From NCBI GenBank assembly GCA_037042915.1, contig CM073199.1:992001-1056000 (forward strand): DNA of 64,000 nucleotides. The letters are read 5' to 3'. The first letter of the stretch is position 1, and the number at the start of each line of letters is the position of its first letter. Origin of the DNA: Auricularia sp. M13 (taxonomy: Eukaryota > Basidiomycota > Agaricomycetes > Auriculariales > Auriculariaceae). Shown piece after piece: positions 43,009 to 53,687 of this stretch. The notes beneath the pieces were generated by a model. The model was not told the origin of the DNA. It worked only from the letters and a program-made list of their open reading frames with translations, and ran no database searches. Made by a program: the position numbers and the translations under genes.

Positions 43009-43997
43009 CTTTGCACCGCTGGACCATGGGCTGCTCGTCGAGTGCTGTATTAAGATGACAACGACGCGCAGCGTTGTGGACCTTGCGGGCGTATGGGACG
43101 AGCGGGTCTTTCTTCAAGTGAATTGGAAAGGCGCCGTTTGACCAGTTTGCCAACCACCATTCGAGTCATCGCCTCGTGGATTCTCGCTCCAGAACGATGC
43201 TACAACTTTATGTATTTCGCACGACGCGCATACCCCAGTATCATGTGCAATATATCCACGCAAGAAGCTACTTCTTTTCCGACTTGTGTACCGGTCCGAC
43301 GGACGCTCACCGCTCAACGCTCGTGAGTCATTGCACTTGCAGTAGGTGCTCTGCGCGCTCCAGCGACTCAGCTACAGAAGCAGACAAGTCAGATATGTTG
43401 CAAATCGATGAGGCTCAGGATATATAATAGGCTATCTTTCACCGAGCTCGAGACGCTCGTTTGAATCAGTCGGGTGTCAGGAGTCAGATCGAAAATGCAT
43501 ATACGACGCTGGCTGACGACGTCGATGGGGCTCGGATATGGTTGGGTGGACCAGTCTTGCTAGTGACCGTCCCGGTACAGGGTGTCCGACACTGGTTCAC
43601 AAAACCGCCAAGAGTGAGACTTCACTCGCGTCTCTGGAAAGACGCCCTTCGCGTGTGTTCCAGGCTGAAGCATGCACAGATCTTAGCTATAATAGAGACA
43701 GTCAAACTTTAGAAGAACTTAAACGTCGATCTCGGGCGCGCTAAAAGGTGGCCGGAGGCGCTACGGAGACGGCCCAAGCTCGAGACCGGGGACGCGTTGA
43801 GGAGACCGTCGCGAGCACGGGAGACTGCCAACGTCACTGGTGACAGCGAGGATCTTGTGGACGGGATCAATATCGTGTGCAAATCAGGGCTGCATCGGGC
43901 GCGCGCGACGTCATCGGGTTCGCGAACCAGCGAAAAATGTTGGAAGGCCGGCCTGAGTCTGAATCGAGTCGTCGTCTCTTGTCCAGACACCGTGACC
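43009..43997. other. Intergenic region right of the A/B arms
   Basis: Arm similarity ends near 43008. No gene I can support; the distal part is the upstream region of the SUR7-like gene. Confidence 0.45.
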
Positions 43998-45011
43998 ATG
44001 GCGCGCTCGTTCTGCATCCCCGGCATCATCCTGCTCGCGCTCGCGCTCGCGTGCGGCATCCTCGCCTCCATCTCCCTGCCGTTCCTGCCGGCGCTCGAGG
44101 TCGTCCGCACCAGCTTCGGCGGCGCCAGCCTGCCCTCCGGCACCGGCGCCGCCGTCCGCGAGCTCAGAGTGCGTCTTCCTGCTTTCTGACCGCCTGATTT
44201 ACTGTTACTGACGCCCGGGCACAGCTCGGCATATGGTCAGCACGGCCACTCAGTGCAAAGATTTGCATCGCGGAGCCTGACTTGAGACACCTTATGCTCG
44301 TAGGTCATACTGCACCTACAGCGTTAGCAACGGCGACAGGACTTGCAGCACTCGCGGTACGCACCCATGAACTGTTTCGAATTGACCGTGCTCATACCGC
44401 GTGTAGGCCATGCGTACTCGTTTAGTGCGTCCGGCGGGTCACCCACGCTGAATTCACTAGCTTATGTCTCGGTGCAGTCATAAAGTCGGCGTCGAACCAG
44501 ATCAAGATCAATAGCTCCTGGACGCGCGGGCTCGCTATCACGCCCGTCGGTGCGTGCTCGCCGTGTTCGCGTGTCGCATGAGGTCACTGACTTTTGACGT
44601 GACATACAGCAACCGCCGTGACATTCGTCGCGTTCCTGCTCAGCTTCAGCGAGCATCTCACGCTCACCCTGTACGTCCAACCGTCTCCCTCCCGCGGCGT
44701 AACTAACTCACACGAACCCGATCGACGGCAGAATCTCGTCGCTGGTGTCCTTCCTCGCGGCGCTGCTCATGTTCGTCGCCTTCATCTGCGACATCGCGCT
44801 CTACGCCTGGGTGAAGGCCAAGATGAACGACCTCGACGGCACGTCCGCCCACAGCCGCACCGGCGCCGGCTTCTGGCTCACCTTCGCCGCCCTCATCCTG
44901 CTGCTCCTCGGCGGCTGCACCGTCTGCTTCGGCCGCAGGCGCGACAAGCGCCTCGGCACTAACTCGTACCCCCTCAAGACCGGCGGCTTCTTCTCGCGCT
45001 TCCGCCGCTGA
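43998..45011 (+). CDS. SUR7/PalI (RIM9)-like four-pass membrane protein
   Basis: Seven exons: 43998-44168, 44225-44235, 44304-44356, 44407-44424, 44478-44549, 44610-44670, 44732-45011, 221 residues. Exons 2 and 4 are micro-exons of 11 and 18 nt; they are needed to rebuild LGIWSYCTYSVSNGDRTCS and GHAYSF. The first transmembrane segment is IPGIILLALALACGILASIS; an extracellular loop has the family signature (GIW, C-x-Y, C) and SSWTRGLAITPVA; then TAVTFVAFLLSF, LVSFLAALLMFVAFICDIAL and FWLTFAALILLLLGGCTVCF. Members sit in eisosomes or act in pH sensing with the Rim/Pal pathway. Which of these roles applies is not shown. Confidence 0.83.
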
Positions 45012-45206
45012 AACGCGGTGGACAGCCGTTCGGAAACCTACAGTAAAATGTCTGAACGAACACTCTGACCGACTCCTCGACGTGATGAACTCTTGATTTG
45101 TCTGCTTGCAATTACACTGCCTGGTTTTATGTCTTTTTTCTGGCTGCCCTTTCTTGCGATGCCCCTCCGAAGTACATACTAATACGCTTTTTGCGGTGCC
45201 GCTAAT

Positions 45207-45214
45207 CGCATGAT
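45207..45214. repeat. Target-site duplication, left (8 bp)
   Basis: CGCATGAT immediately before the left terminus; the identical octamer follows the right terminus at 47597-47604. Confidence 0.8.
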
Positions 45215-45574
45215 CACCTGTACATCACCTGATTCCGTTATGTTGATAAGGAAAAGCCAGCCTGGGATTTCCTTATGAAAGTAAACGTTTGAGGCTCCTG
45301 CCAGTTACAGCTGGAATTTTGTCTAATTCCAGCTGAACTGTGAGCCAAGTCAGCGCTGGGAGCGGAGCAAGGCGCCGGGGACGCTCGGCGGATTGCCCGG
45401 ATGCCGCCGCCGGTGCCAACTGTCAACCGCTCCACCGCCGCCGCTGTCCATCAGCCTGCCGTCATCGCCGTCGCCGTCGCCGGCGGTGAGCACGCTCTGG
45501 TGCTCATCCCTCCAATTCGTTATATGTGAACCCCTATATCGTCCGGCTCAGAATTTCGAGCTCTATTCAATGGT
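45215..45574 (+). repeat. Left terminal inverted repeat (360 bp)
   Basis: G+C-rich part around 45390-45500 lies between AT-richer outer and inner parts. It contains a subterminal hairpin, CAGCTGGAATT paired with AATTCCAGCTG around TTGTCT, a typical place for transposase binding or folding. Confidence 0.85.
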
Positions 45575-47236
45575 AAAGGTTTTCAATTGTGAAAATGTAC
45601 ACTCAGATGTCAAATGGACTACTCATGCCTCGTCAAAACTATGTCAATGATAATCCCCCTAGCGCCTGGAGACACTCAGTCTGGTGTTATATAACCCAAT
45701 GTACACTTGCAGCATTGATTTCCTCACCCATTCCTCCTTCAAACGTCCATGCAACTCTAGGCACGTGCGAGGGATCGGAGTTCCAATACGTGTTGCTGCC
45801 GTGATTCACCGGTGTTCCAAGCCAACGCAGGGCCAGTATCTCATGCTATCTTTGTAGCGTGTTTATAAGGCAGTTATACTACCTGTTTTATACTCTATTA
45901 TTAGGTCTGGAACATAGGAGACTCTCAGTGGATCAGTTTGTTGTAAATCTATCCAATTGACAGTATACCTCGTGTCATAGCCATCTGATACCCACTAAAA
46001 GTAATCTATTTATCAACAAAAGTAATTTTATAGCCTCTCTAGTGCTTCAGACGTCAGGGTTATATATGGCTAAGCCTGTGGAACTGGGTGTCAAACCCGA
46101 TACTTGAACAGCCTGTATCTCTTCACTAGGGGGACATCGCAGTATCTAGAGTGTAACATAGCCATTTATGAGCTTATTCTGTATTAAATGCGGGCTATGC
46201 AAGGGGTACAAGGTTACATGGGCTCAGAGATCAGGGCATTCCGATATATGCTTCAGAGTGCATAACCTAGGTGATCCCCCCAAGATACTCATCTCAATGG
46301 CTCAGGCAGTTATATATGAGCTCTTAATAGATGATACCAGAATTTTGTGGTGATTGGGGTGCGTTAAATGACGGGGTGCATGGTTTGTTCAGTTGGCTCA
46401 CTCTGGTTACAACCAACACTGGCGAGTGACCATTGAGATTGTTTCTCACTGCCTACAGTTGAGACTTAGTATACCAGCTGTATACATATAGGCGACTTAC
46501 ATGACGACGTTACATGCTCTTACGACGAAGAGAACTTGTGCAGTGGGCGTTACCACTGATGTAGCTCACCCCGAGTATGCACAGACTCCATCGCACTTCT
46601 GACGGGGTTACCAGCTGTTTCAAAGTGTCATACCATTATTTAAAGGTATAAACCACGTAAATACAAGCTCTGAGGTGTTTCTATTGTACGATGGGTTGTC
46701 TGTGTGGTCAATAGCCCATGGGTGGGTCTGAGCCAGTGTTCCGGCGCATCTGCACAATGCAGAACACATTATTTTCGAGTAAAATTGAATCAATGTCGTG
46801 GAATTAGGTACCCCAAAGTCTATCATAAAGGATGGAGCTGTGAGAGCGACTGTGGGCGGTGCTATGGACGATGCGGGCACTTCGGGAGTTACCTCAAAGT
46901 TGCATTACACCCCGAGCATGCACCGTCTGACCACCAATGCATCAAACAATCATCCAAATACATTTATCGTGATAGAAGGAGATGTCAAAGCGTTGGAAAA
47001 TCTCTGGGAGGTCTACACTGCACTAAGTGTTCATGACTGGGCAATAGTCGTTCATGAGTGTGGCAATAAGCACTAGTACAGCATGATCTAATTGTGAATT
47101 GGTTAACAACCCTTCTCACGAGATATTCCTGGCATATATAGAGGTTCCTGGACCTTGTACCACAGTGCCTGAGAACATGGTACATTCATTTGCAGTCCTG
47201 CACAATGGCCCGTAATCTCAGTGAGAAATGAGGTGC

Positions 47237-47596
47237 ACCATTGAATAGAGCTCGAAATTCTGAGCCGGACGATATAGGGGTTCACATATAACGAATTGGA
47301 GGGATGAGCACCAGAGCGTGCTCACCGCCGGCGACGGCGACGGCGATGACGGCAGGCTGATGGACAGCGGCGGCGGTGGAGCGGTTGACAGTTGGCACCG
47401 GCGGCGGCATCCGGGCAATCCGCCGAGCGTCCCCGGCGCCTTGCTCCGCTCCCAGCGCTGACTTGGCTCACAGTTCAGCTGGAATTAGACAAAATTCCAG
47501 CTGTAACTGGCAGGAGCCTCAAACGTTTACTTTCATAAGGAAATCCCAGGCTGGCTTTTCCTTATCAACATAACGGAATCAGGTGATGTACAGGTG
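47237..47596 (-). repeat. Right terminal inverted repeat (360 bp)
   Basis: Reverse complement of 45215-45574 with no insertion or deletion; equivalent points keep the same distance from both ends (for example 23 and 220 bp). Confidence 0.85.
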
Positions 47597-47604
47597 CGCA
47601 TGAT
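47597..47604. repeat. Target-site duplication, right (8 bp)
   Basis: CGCATGAT, identical to 45207-45214. Confidence 0.8.
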
Positions 47605-47949
47605 GGTTTCACGACTTTCCTTTGTTCGACTCGGCCCTGGCGCTGAGGGCTTCTGGTTGTCCGGGGAAGTTCCCTCTCGAGAGAGAGATTCAAGTGCTCA
47701 GCGTGTTACGCGAGGCAGCCAGCGGAAGTTGTGTCTCGAGCGATCGAGTTCTCGAACTTGCGTCTGAGTAGGTCTGTCCACAAAATAAAGGCAAATGTGT
47801 AGGTACGCAGTCAGAGGTCCAAAGAGCAAAGCATCCAGGGTTCGAGAGGAGTAGGATTGCACGGTATGTTAATATGGTTTACTATGGGGTATCAATAATG
47901 TTGACAACAGGCCGCGATGAGCAAGGTCAGACAGATTCTACGTATACGA
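47605..47949. other. Spacer right of transposon
   Basis: No gene seen; probably the 3' flank of the secreted-protein gene. Confidence 0.45.
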
Positions 47950-48643
47950 TCACAGCATGTTCCGCCTAGCGAGCGCCTCACGCTGAATGTCGCGACTGGT
48001 GCGGCGCAGCTTGCGCGCGCGGCGTACCTGGCGGAGCAGGCCGCCGTTCGTCGCCTGGCCGGGGACGCAGCCGGCGGTGAGCGCCGTCGCGGCGTTCGGG
48101 CACGCCGACTCGGACTCGCCGCCCGCCGCAGCGCTGCCGGTGAGAGTCAACACGCCGGTGGTCTGAAGGTTGAAGGGTTACAGTCAGCTATACGATACGA
48201 TGCGTGGACTCGGAGCGCACCTTTTGGTACGTGCAGGTCACACCGTCGGCGTAGGTGCACGTGAAGGCGCCTTCCATGTCACGATCGAACTCGACGGTGC
48301 CGCGCGGCGGGCAGGACCACTCGCAGGCCTGCAGTGCGCGCCGGCTGTTCGAGCCCGTGGGCCCGTTGGACGGCTGCGGTGCGTCTGCGTTGGTGGACGT
48401 CCCGTTGGACGGCGTGGAAGGACTGGAGTCGGGAGATGTCCCGTTGGCCGCCATGGACGGTGTGTCGGGAGATGTCCCGTTGCCCGCCATGGACGGTGTG
48501 TCGGGAGACGTCCCGTTGCCCGCCATGGAAGGCGTGTCGACCGACGTCCCGTTTGTTGCTGGTTCGGTCGGGCTATCGACTGCGCGGACGACGGCAGCGG
48601 CGACGACCAGGGTGAGGGCGACAGTACGGAGGTTGACGAACAT
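47950..48643 (-). CDS. Small secreted Ser/Thr/Asn-rich repeat protein
   Basis: Two exons, 48643-48221 and 48162-47950, 211 residues. Residues 1-20 form a signal peptide (FVNLRTVALTLVVAAAVVRA). Residues about 25-75 are tandem 12-residue repeats of the type NGTSPDTPSMAG, three to four copies, each with an N-glycosylation sequon (NGT) and many Ser/Thr/Pro, so a heavily glycosylated stalk is likely. The second half has Cys in a spaced pattern (CEWSCPPRG, CTYADGVTC, CPNAATALTAGC) suggesting a small disulfide-bonded domain, and a basic C-terminus (RQVRRARKLRRTSR). No GPI-type tail. I do not recognise the family; secreted cell-wall or effector-like protein is an inference. Confidence 0.68.
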
Positions 48644-49677
48644 GTTTGATGGTGGAGATCGACTTCTAGATGGATCTGAGGCGTGTAGAGCGATTGAGAG
48701 GTTATCAGCGAGGATGGAGAAATCCAGTCCTACATCCCCCATTTTTGTAGGGCAGAGTGGTGAGACTCTTGGCAAGCAGGCTGAAGCGGATGCGCCATTT
48801 CCTTCGAGGGGGATGGACTGATCGCCAACCGATCGCGTAGGTGAGACTTTGCCGATCCTCCTCTAACGGAACTCCAGACGGGACGTGCATTGGCACAGTC
48901 TTGCGACGGAGCCGCGAATACTGCCAGTGAGTGCTTCCACTTCCCCGAAAAACCGCGCGGATTCAGGCTGGAAGTTTGAAACTCGGATTTGAGTCACTGG
49001 TACTTGCTGCCAGTGTCGGCCCATGCAATCAACTTCCTATCAGAGCGCTGTAGTTGTTTGGAACGGACCCAAAGCTCGTAGTATGTCTGCGAGTGCTTCC
49101 ACTGCGAGTGCTGCTTGTTTTTGTCTGTGTCAATGTCGATGTGCGCGTCACGATCGCTGACAGGAACTTGGCTAGGAAAGAATATGGAGGGATGACTCCT
49201 CGTATGCAGACACTGATTTCCTGCCATTCCTCAGAGAAGTTCCTGTGCTCAGCATCTCCAGCTGATACGCTCGATTCGCCCTAAAGAGCGCGACAAACAT
49301 GAGGGCACGTGACCTCGCAACGCGGCCACGTGACCTGCTCCGCGTCAAACACCGCTGCGCTCCCCGAATCTTGCGATCGAGCCTTGAAGAAAGTTCACTT
49401 CGACAATGAATCGTATATTCCTTTCGTTGGCGTTGAGGACGCTGGCCTAAACGCCTGCATAGCACGTCCTGCATCGCCGTCCTGCCGTCGGTGGGAAGGT
49501 CACAAGAAGACAGTCGATGAGTGGACTACCTTCAGCATTTGACGCCACATACTGGAAATGAAGCGGTTGTTACCGGTGTTGACCAGGAAGCGTACAAACG
49601 CGACCGCGCAGCGGACTGTGAAATTCAACCACCACATCTTTCCGTTCCCTCCACACATCACGCACATTACGCTCTCC
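48644..49677. other. Intergenic region
   Basis: Promoter side of the secreted-protein gene and of orphan C copy 1. No other gene that I can support. Confidence 0.45.
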
Positions 49678-50590
49678 ATGTCCTTGCCCAACACTACCAA
49701 CGCGTCTCCGCTCCAGCCCGCCGTGTTCCCGACGAGGCCACCGTGTCCGGTGTACGGCAGCACCTGCCCGGCGCTGCCGTGCCCGCTCGGTGGCGGGTTC
49801 GCGCACAGCGACGCGGACGACGCGCGCGCGATGCCGTGCCCGCTCGGCGCCAGGTGCCTGTCGCTCATGCCGTGCGAGCACGCCGCGCCAATCAAGATCG
49901 CCTTCTGCCTCACCGACAGCGGCGTGCGCGCTCTGCGCCTCCCGCCCCGGCGAGCGCGCGCAAGCATCGGGTGGTTCCTTCCCATGGTGCCGCCGCAATA
50001 CTGCGTTATACCGCAGAAAGAGTGTACGTTGGCTGGTTCCCGGTGCCAGTACTCGATGAACGGAATGCTGACCATGACGCTGCAGTCGAGGAGGCTCGGA
50101 TGTCCAGGTCGGCGCCAGTCGTTCAGTGCGGCGACGACACGTATATCTGGTGGCCCGCGTACGCCGTCTGCCCGTTGTCGATGTATACCATCGTCTACTA
50201 TGTGAGTGCCGCGCGCGAGATTCCAATGTGTGGTGCTGAACCGCCTTGACGCAGGAGCTGGTCCTCGTAAAGCCGGATTCGGCCCTGGGGTCGCAAAGGC
50301 TCATAGCACTGGACACTGCAAAGGCCAACGCCATCGACGAAGACGACGTCGACACCGACATTGTCATCGGCGATGGGACGTCGCCCGCAACATCCTGGGA
50401 TGCGTCCACCGTGGCGATCCCAAGAACCGAAACCAACATTACCACGACGGCAGCTGCTGCGCCGCCAAGCGCCCCTTCTTCCACCACTGATGCCGCGGCC
50501 GCGGGGGAAGAGGGGGAATCCGCGCACGACGAGGCAGAATGTGAGTTAATGCCGACCGCAACCTGTCGATCTCTTATTGAATATTCGTAG
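49678..50590 (+). CDS. Orphan family C, copy 1 (model uncertain)
   Basis: First of four small tandem genes. Start at 49678 (LPNTTNASPLQPAVFPTRP) is a guess from position. Exon 1 is Pro/Cys-rich (GSTCPALPCPLGGGFAH, ARAMPCPLGARCLSLMPCEH). The exon ending at 50201 has the aromatic part YIWWPAYAVCPLSMYTIVYY before a GTGAGT donor, and the last large exon begins at 50255 with ELVLVKPDSALGSQRLIALD, then an Asp-rich stretch and an Ala/Thr/Pro/Ser-rich tail. Splicing a last intron at 50541 (GTGAGT) would create an immediate stop; without splicing the frame runs to 50590. The acceptor of the middle exon is not clear, so exact coding sequence is uncertain. Function unknown. Confidence 0.45.
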
Positions 50591-51471
50591 GATACGCACC
50601 TCTAGACCATGACCTCGCGTTCTGTACGCAGCGGATGATACCACGAGTTTCTGAACGAGCCCCACGCCCCTTTGTCAGTATTGAATCGTCTTGTCTGCTC
50701 TCGCCGTCCCTTGTCCCCAATTTCCGTAATAGAATGGTGTTTCGCAGATCCTGCGGTGTGTTGTGGCTGGGGCGAAGGATAAGAACGAGGTGCAGCGGAG
50801 CTGAGAGGCCTGGAAGAGATGGTGAGCCATTTATTCACACGGCTCTTCGGTCCCACGGTCCGAGCCAATCGATTGCCGCAAATTGGTAAGTTCAACTGCG
50901 GTACTTATTCGTCATTTTACTTTAATCAGTATATCCCGTAAGTTACCACCGCTCTCTGACTTCAAACCTCAGCATTTTTACGAGCAAAAATCTGTACCAC
51001 CTCTTCGAGAAGGACAGACGCGTGAGAGAACGATATCACGCTCATTTTGTCATAAAAACAGGAAAATCCCTTCTCTGAGTATCACATTATATTCTTCTGA
51101 TATCTTAAATGAAGGTACTGATACGTCTTTATGATGTTTTTGGGCTATACAGCGACCCCGCCGCACCGCCGGAAAAGGGGTCGCTGTATTAAACGTCGCT
51201 CTGAGGTAGACTACGTTTTTGGTGCGACGATTATCGCACCAGCAAACCGCATATTCCACCTGAACGATTCCATCTGTCCTACAAGCGTCGAGAGTCGAGA
51301 CGCTTGAAGCTTCGCGTTACCGTCGGGTGTTTCGAGATATTTTGAGCACGTGGTGCAGGCCGGCGCCGGCACCATAAAACGCGCATTGCAGCGGAGCTCA
51401 AAACACAGCACTTCTCTCCTTGTCCCAACCACGAACACACCTGAACACACTCGCATTCCCTCTGCATCTCC
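50591..51471. other. Intergenic region within the C array
   Basis: AT-richer spacer; a TATA-like CATAAAACG lies near 51373, about 100 bp before C copy 2. No gene seen. Confidence 0.45.
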
Positions 51472-52171
51472 ATGACCACGCCTTCAGGACGCGCCGTTGT
51501 CCAGATGGCGGATGGGTCCCGGCGGCCCATCAAGCCTCTCCCCAGGCGGCTCGTCATCTGCACCGGACTCACTCCTGGCAATCTGGACTTGCCGACGACG
51601 CCGACATCCCCCACGCTCTTTGACCATGACGTATTCTCTCCCCCCTCGACGCCCGCGCCGTCGACGCCTGCTACGACGCCGCCGTCGTCGCCCGTGCCAG
51701 GCCAGCAAGCTGCCCCTACTGCGCCTGGGCTGCCAGTCTTTCCCGGTACGTCAGCGGCGGTGGATTTCCTGGATCTGGAAAAACGACTCAGACTGACGTG
51801 TGTTTTGTAGGCTGGCCGGAATTCTTCCACGAGGTCATCGACGGCACGCGGCGCGAGTACGTGCTGCTGTGGCACTACGTCCGCCCGGGGCACTACCACC
51901 CGCGCTACGTGAGTGCTCCGCTGGAAACTCTGAACTCATCGTGCGTGTGCTGACGGCGCGTTGGACGCAGGAGCTGTACCGGGTCACGCCTGATTCGGGC
52001 GCGGAGTCGCGCGAGCTGGACGCCAGCGACGACGGGGAAGACCGCGCGCCCGACTGGGGAGCTCCAGCCCGGGCGACCGCCATTACCGAAACAAACCTGA
52101 ACGCGGAGGCAGCGCCCGCTCTCGTCGTAGTCGACGACGAAGAGGCCTACTTCGCTGACGACGAGATGTAA
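51472..52171 (+). CDS. Orphan family C, copy 2
   Basis: Three exons, 51472-51745, 51811-51908 and 51971-52171, 190 residues with clean GT...AG junctions. Exon 1: GRAVVQMADGSRRPIKPLPR, then a Thr/Pro/Ser-rich linker. Exon 2 (98 nt): WPEFFHEVIDGTRREYVLLW and HYVRPGHYHPRY, an aromatic and basic block. Exon 3: ELYRVTPDSGAESRELDASD, acidic, ending ALVVVDDEEAYFADDEM. The 98-nt middle exon and its phase are the same in copies 3 and 4. No known domain, signal peptide or membrane segment. The acidic C-terminus resembles in style, not sequence, that of the B family. Function unknown. Confidence 0.65.
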
Positions 52172-52594
52172 ATTCGAGTCGCGTCGGTCGACGCTTGCGC
52201 TTGCATAACATAGAGCTACGCACCTCCCATCCGCTTGTCCTTTCTGTCGTTATCTCCGGGCCCCCGTTACGGTTATGATAGTCGCGCTGCCACCAATAAT
52301 ATACTCTCGCTTTTTACCGTACGAATGGGTCCCTTTTGTGCAGACAGGTTGTGCCGCAATTTCGAACGCGCCACGCAATACTGTGATCCAATGATTAGAA
52401 GTCCGTGGGTTCGTAATAAGCAGCTGGGCCAACATACTTGATCATGAAGCCGACCGTGGATTCGTGGTGTGCGTGGGTCGGCCGCGGCGCACCACGCTTG
52501 GCCGCGGCGGGCAGGTCAAAGCGCGCGTTTGTTCGGAGCGTGCCCCCTCCCTCTTCCAACCATCTCTGCAGCCCTCGATTAACACCATCTTGCA
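52172..52594. other. Spacer in the C array
   Basis: 3' region of copy 2 and promoter of copy 3. No gene seen. Confidence 0.45.
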
Positions 52595-53316
52595 ATGTCC
52601 AACCGTGACGCCGCCCACGCCTCCCAAGGCGAGCCATACGTCCAGCAGACCGACGGGTCCTTCCGCGCTGTCAGACTGCTCCCCCGGCGCGCTTGAGATT
52701 CGCTCCCCCGGCTGTGCTGGGCGGCGCCCATCGATGAATGCGTGGCGGCTGTTCCGGAATGTGCGTGCTTGTGTCTTGTGTCTTGCGCCTTCGTCGCCGC
52801 ACAATGCAGAGCTGACGCCACATGACACGCGCAGATGAGCATCAGCCGCCCGCGCCTGTCCAGCGTGGCGGGCAGACGTACGAGTGGGTCGCGACGACGG
52901 TGCCGTTGCAGCAGGTGCCTGTTCCGGTATACGTGAGTCGGCGCCAACGATGTAGGGGCCGTACTTGTGCTGACGTTTGGGTCTTGTGGTGCAGGTACCG
53001 CACCCCGTCGAGCAAGATGCGCCGCGCGAGGAGGAGGAGGAGGAGTACTACTCGGACGACGACGAGGTGCACGAGCGGCACCCGGACCAGCCGGTTGGAC
53101 GCGAGCAGTCCAAGGAGGAACGGCAATCTTCGCCTGCGGCCACCGCATCCAAGTTGCCGTGCCGCGAGCTCGTCCTCGACGAGGATTACGATGCCGTCGA
53201 GCCGCAGGACGACCCTATGCATATGGACTCTGACTGCGCGCAAGTTGAAGGCTCGGTCAGTTTTGGGCTATATCTGGCGCACTGTCTCTGTTGCTGACCT
53301 CTGTTAGCGCTCCTAG
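52595..53316 (+). pseudogene. Orphan family C, copy 3 (premature stop in exon 1)
   Basis: Exons 52595-52760, 52835-52932 (98 nt), 52995-53255 and 53308-53316. Exon 1 begins like copy 2 (GEPYVQQTDGSFRAVRLLPR) but meets an in-frame TGA at codon 34, while the rest of exon 1 and all later exons stay in one frame: YEWVATTVPL in exon 2, then EEEEEEYYSDDDEVHERHP and the shared motif RELVLDEDYDA in exon 3. Either a recent pseudogene, a sequencing error, or a different exon 1 start. The preserved splice sites argue for recent inactivation. Confidence 0.55.
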
Positions 53317-53687
53317 TGGGGCCAGCGCCGGCGATGACGAGGACTTGTCGCCCAGGGCCTTGCGGTTATCGTAGATATGACCCGCCCTATGTGCCCATTA
53401 GCCCCTGTACACGTCGCTAGAGTCCCGCTCACAATCGAGATGATGATATTGTCTGGCTCCAGCCTCAGGCTGCATTGTCTCTTGATGCGCAGCGCGTCCG
53501 GCGCCACTGCCGTATAACATCGGCCTATCGTATGGGCGCACCACGGTTGGAGGGGGCGCAAGCGACGGGGATATTAAATTGCGCAGCATCAGGAGCTCGG
53601 GGACGTAGCCGAGGCTGACCGTGGTGCAGGCTGGCCGGATAAAAACGCGTGTTGGGTCGGAGCTGGAACGCATCCCTCCCGCCCACC
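53317..53687. other. Spacer in the C array
   Basis: Promoter of copy 4; ATAAAAACG near 53639 could serve as a TATA box about 48 bp before the ATG. No gene seen. Confidence 0.45.

Larger units (their letters stand above)
45215..47596. mobile_element. Non-autonomous DNA transposon with long terminal inverted repeats
   Basis: A 2382-bp element with 360-bp terminal inverted repeats (45215-45574 and 47237-47596) that I find identical wherever compared, and an 8-bp target duplication. Termini are CACCTGTACATCACCTG inward. The interior is clearly more AT-rich than its surroundings and has no long open frame, so no transposase is encoded and movement needs one elsewhere. An 8-bp duplication fits hAT, P and Kyakuja/Dileera/Zisupton superfamilies; long inverted repeats and the fungal host make the last plausible, but this is not proven. 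Near-perfect repeats and intact target duplication suggest recent insertion. Confidence 0.82.

Noticed and set aside
42741-43016. N-terminal extension of A copy 3 by about 92 codons
   Set aside because: The extension is not conserved in A copy 2, while the ATG at 42740 and its leader are; the open frame is chance continuation.
45238-45435. Identical 65-codon frames in both transposon ends (also 47376-47573)
   Set aside because: They are the same inverted repeat read on opposite strands; the frame is a by-product of the G+C-rich repeat and not a gene.
48440-48550. CRISPR-like regular repeats
   Set aside because: Contiguous 36-bp coding repeats without spacers in a eukaryotic gene.
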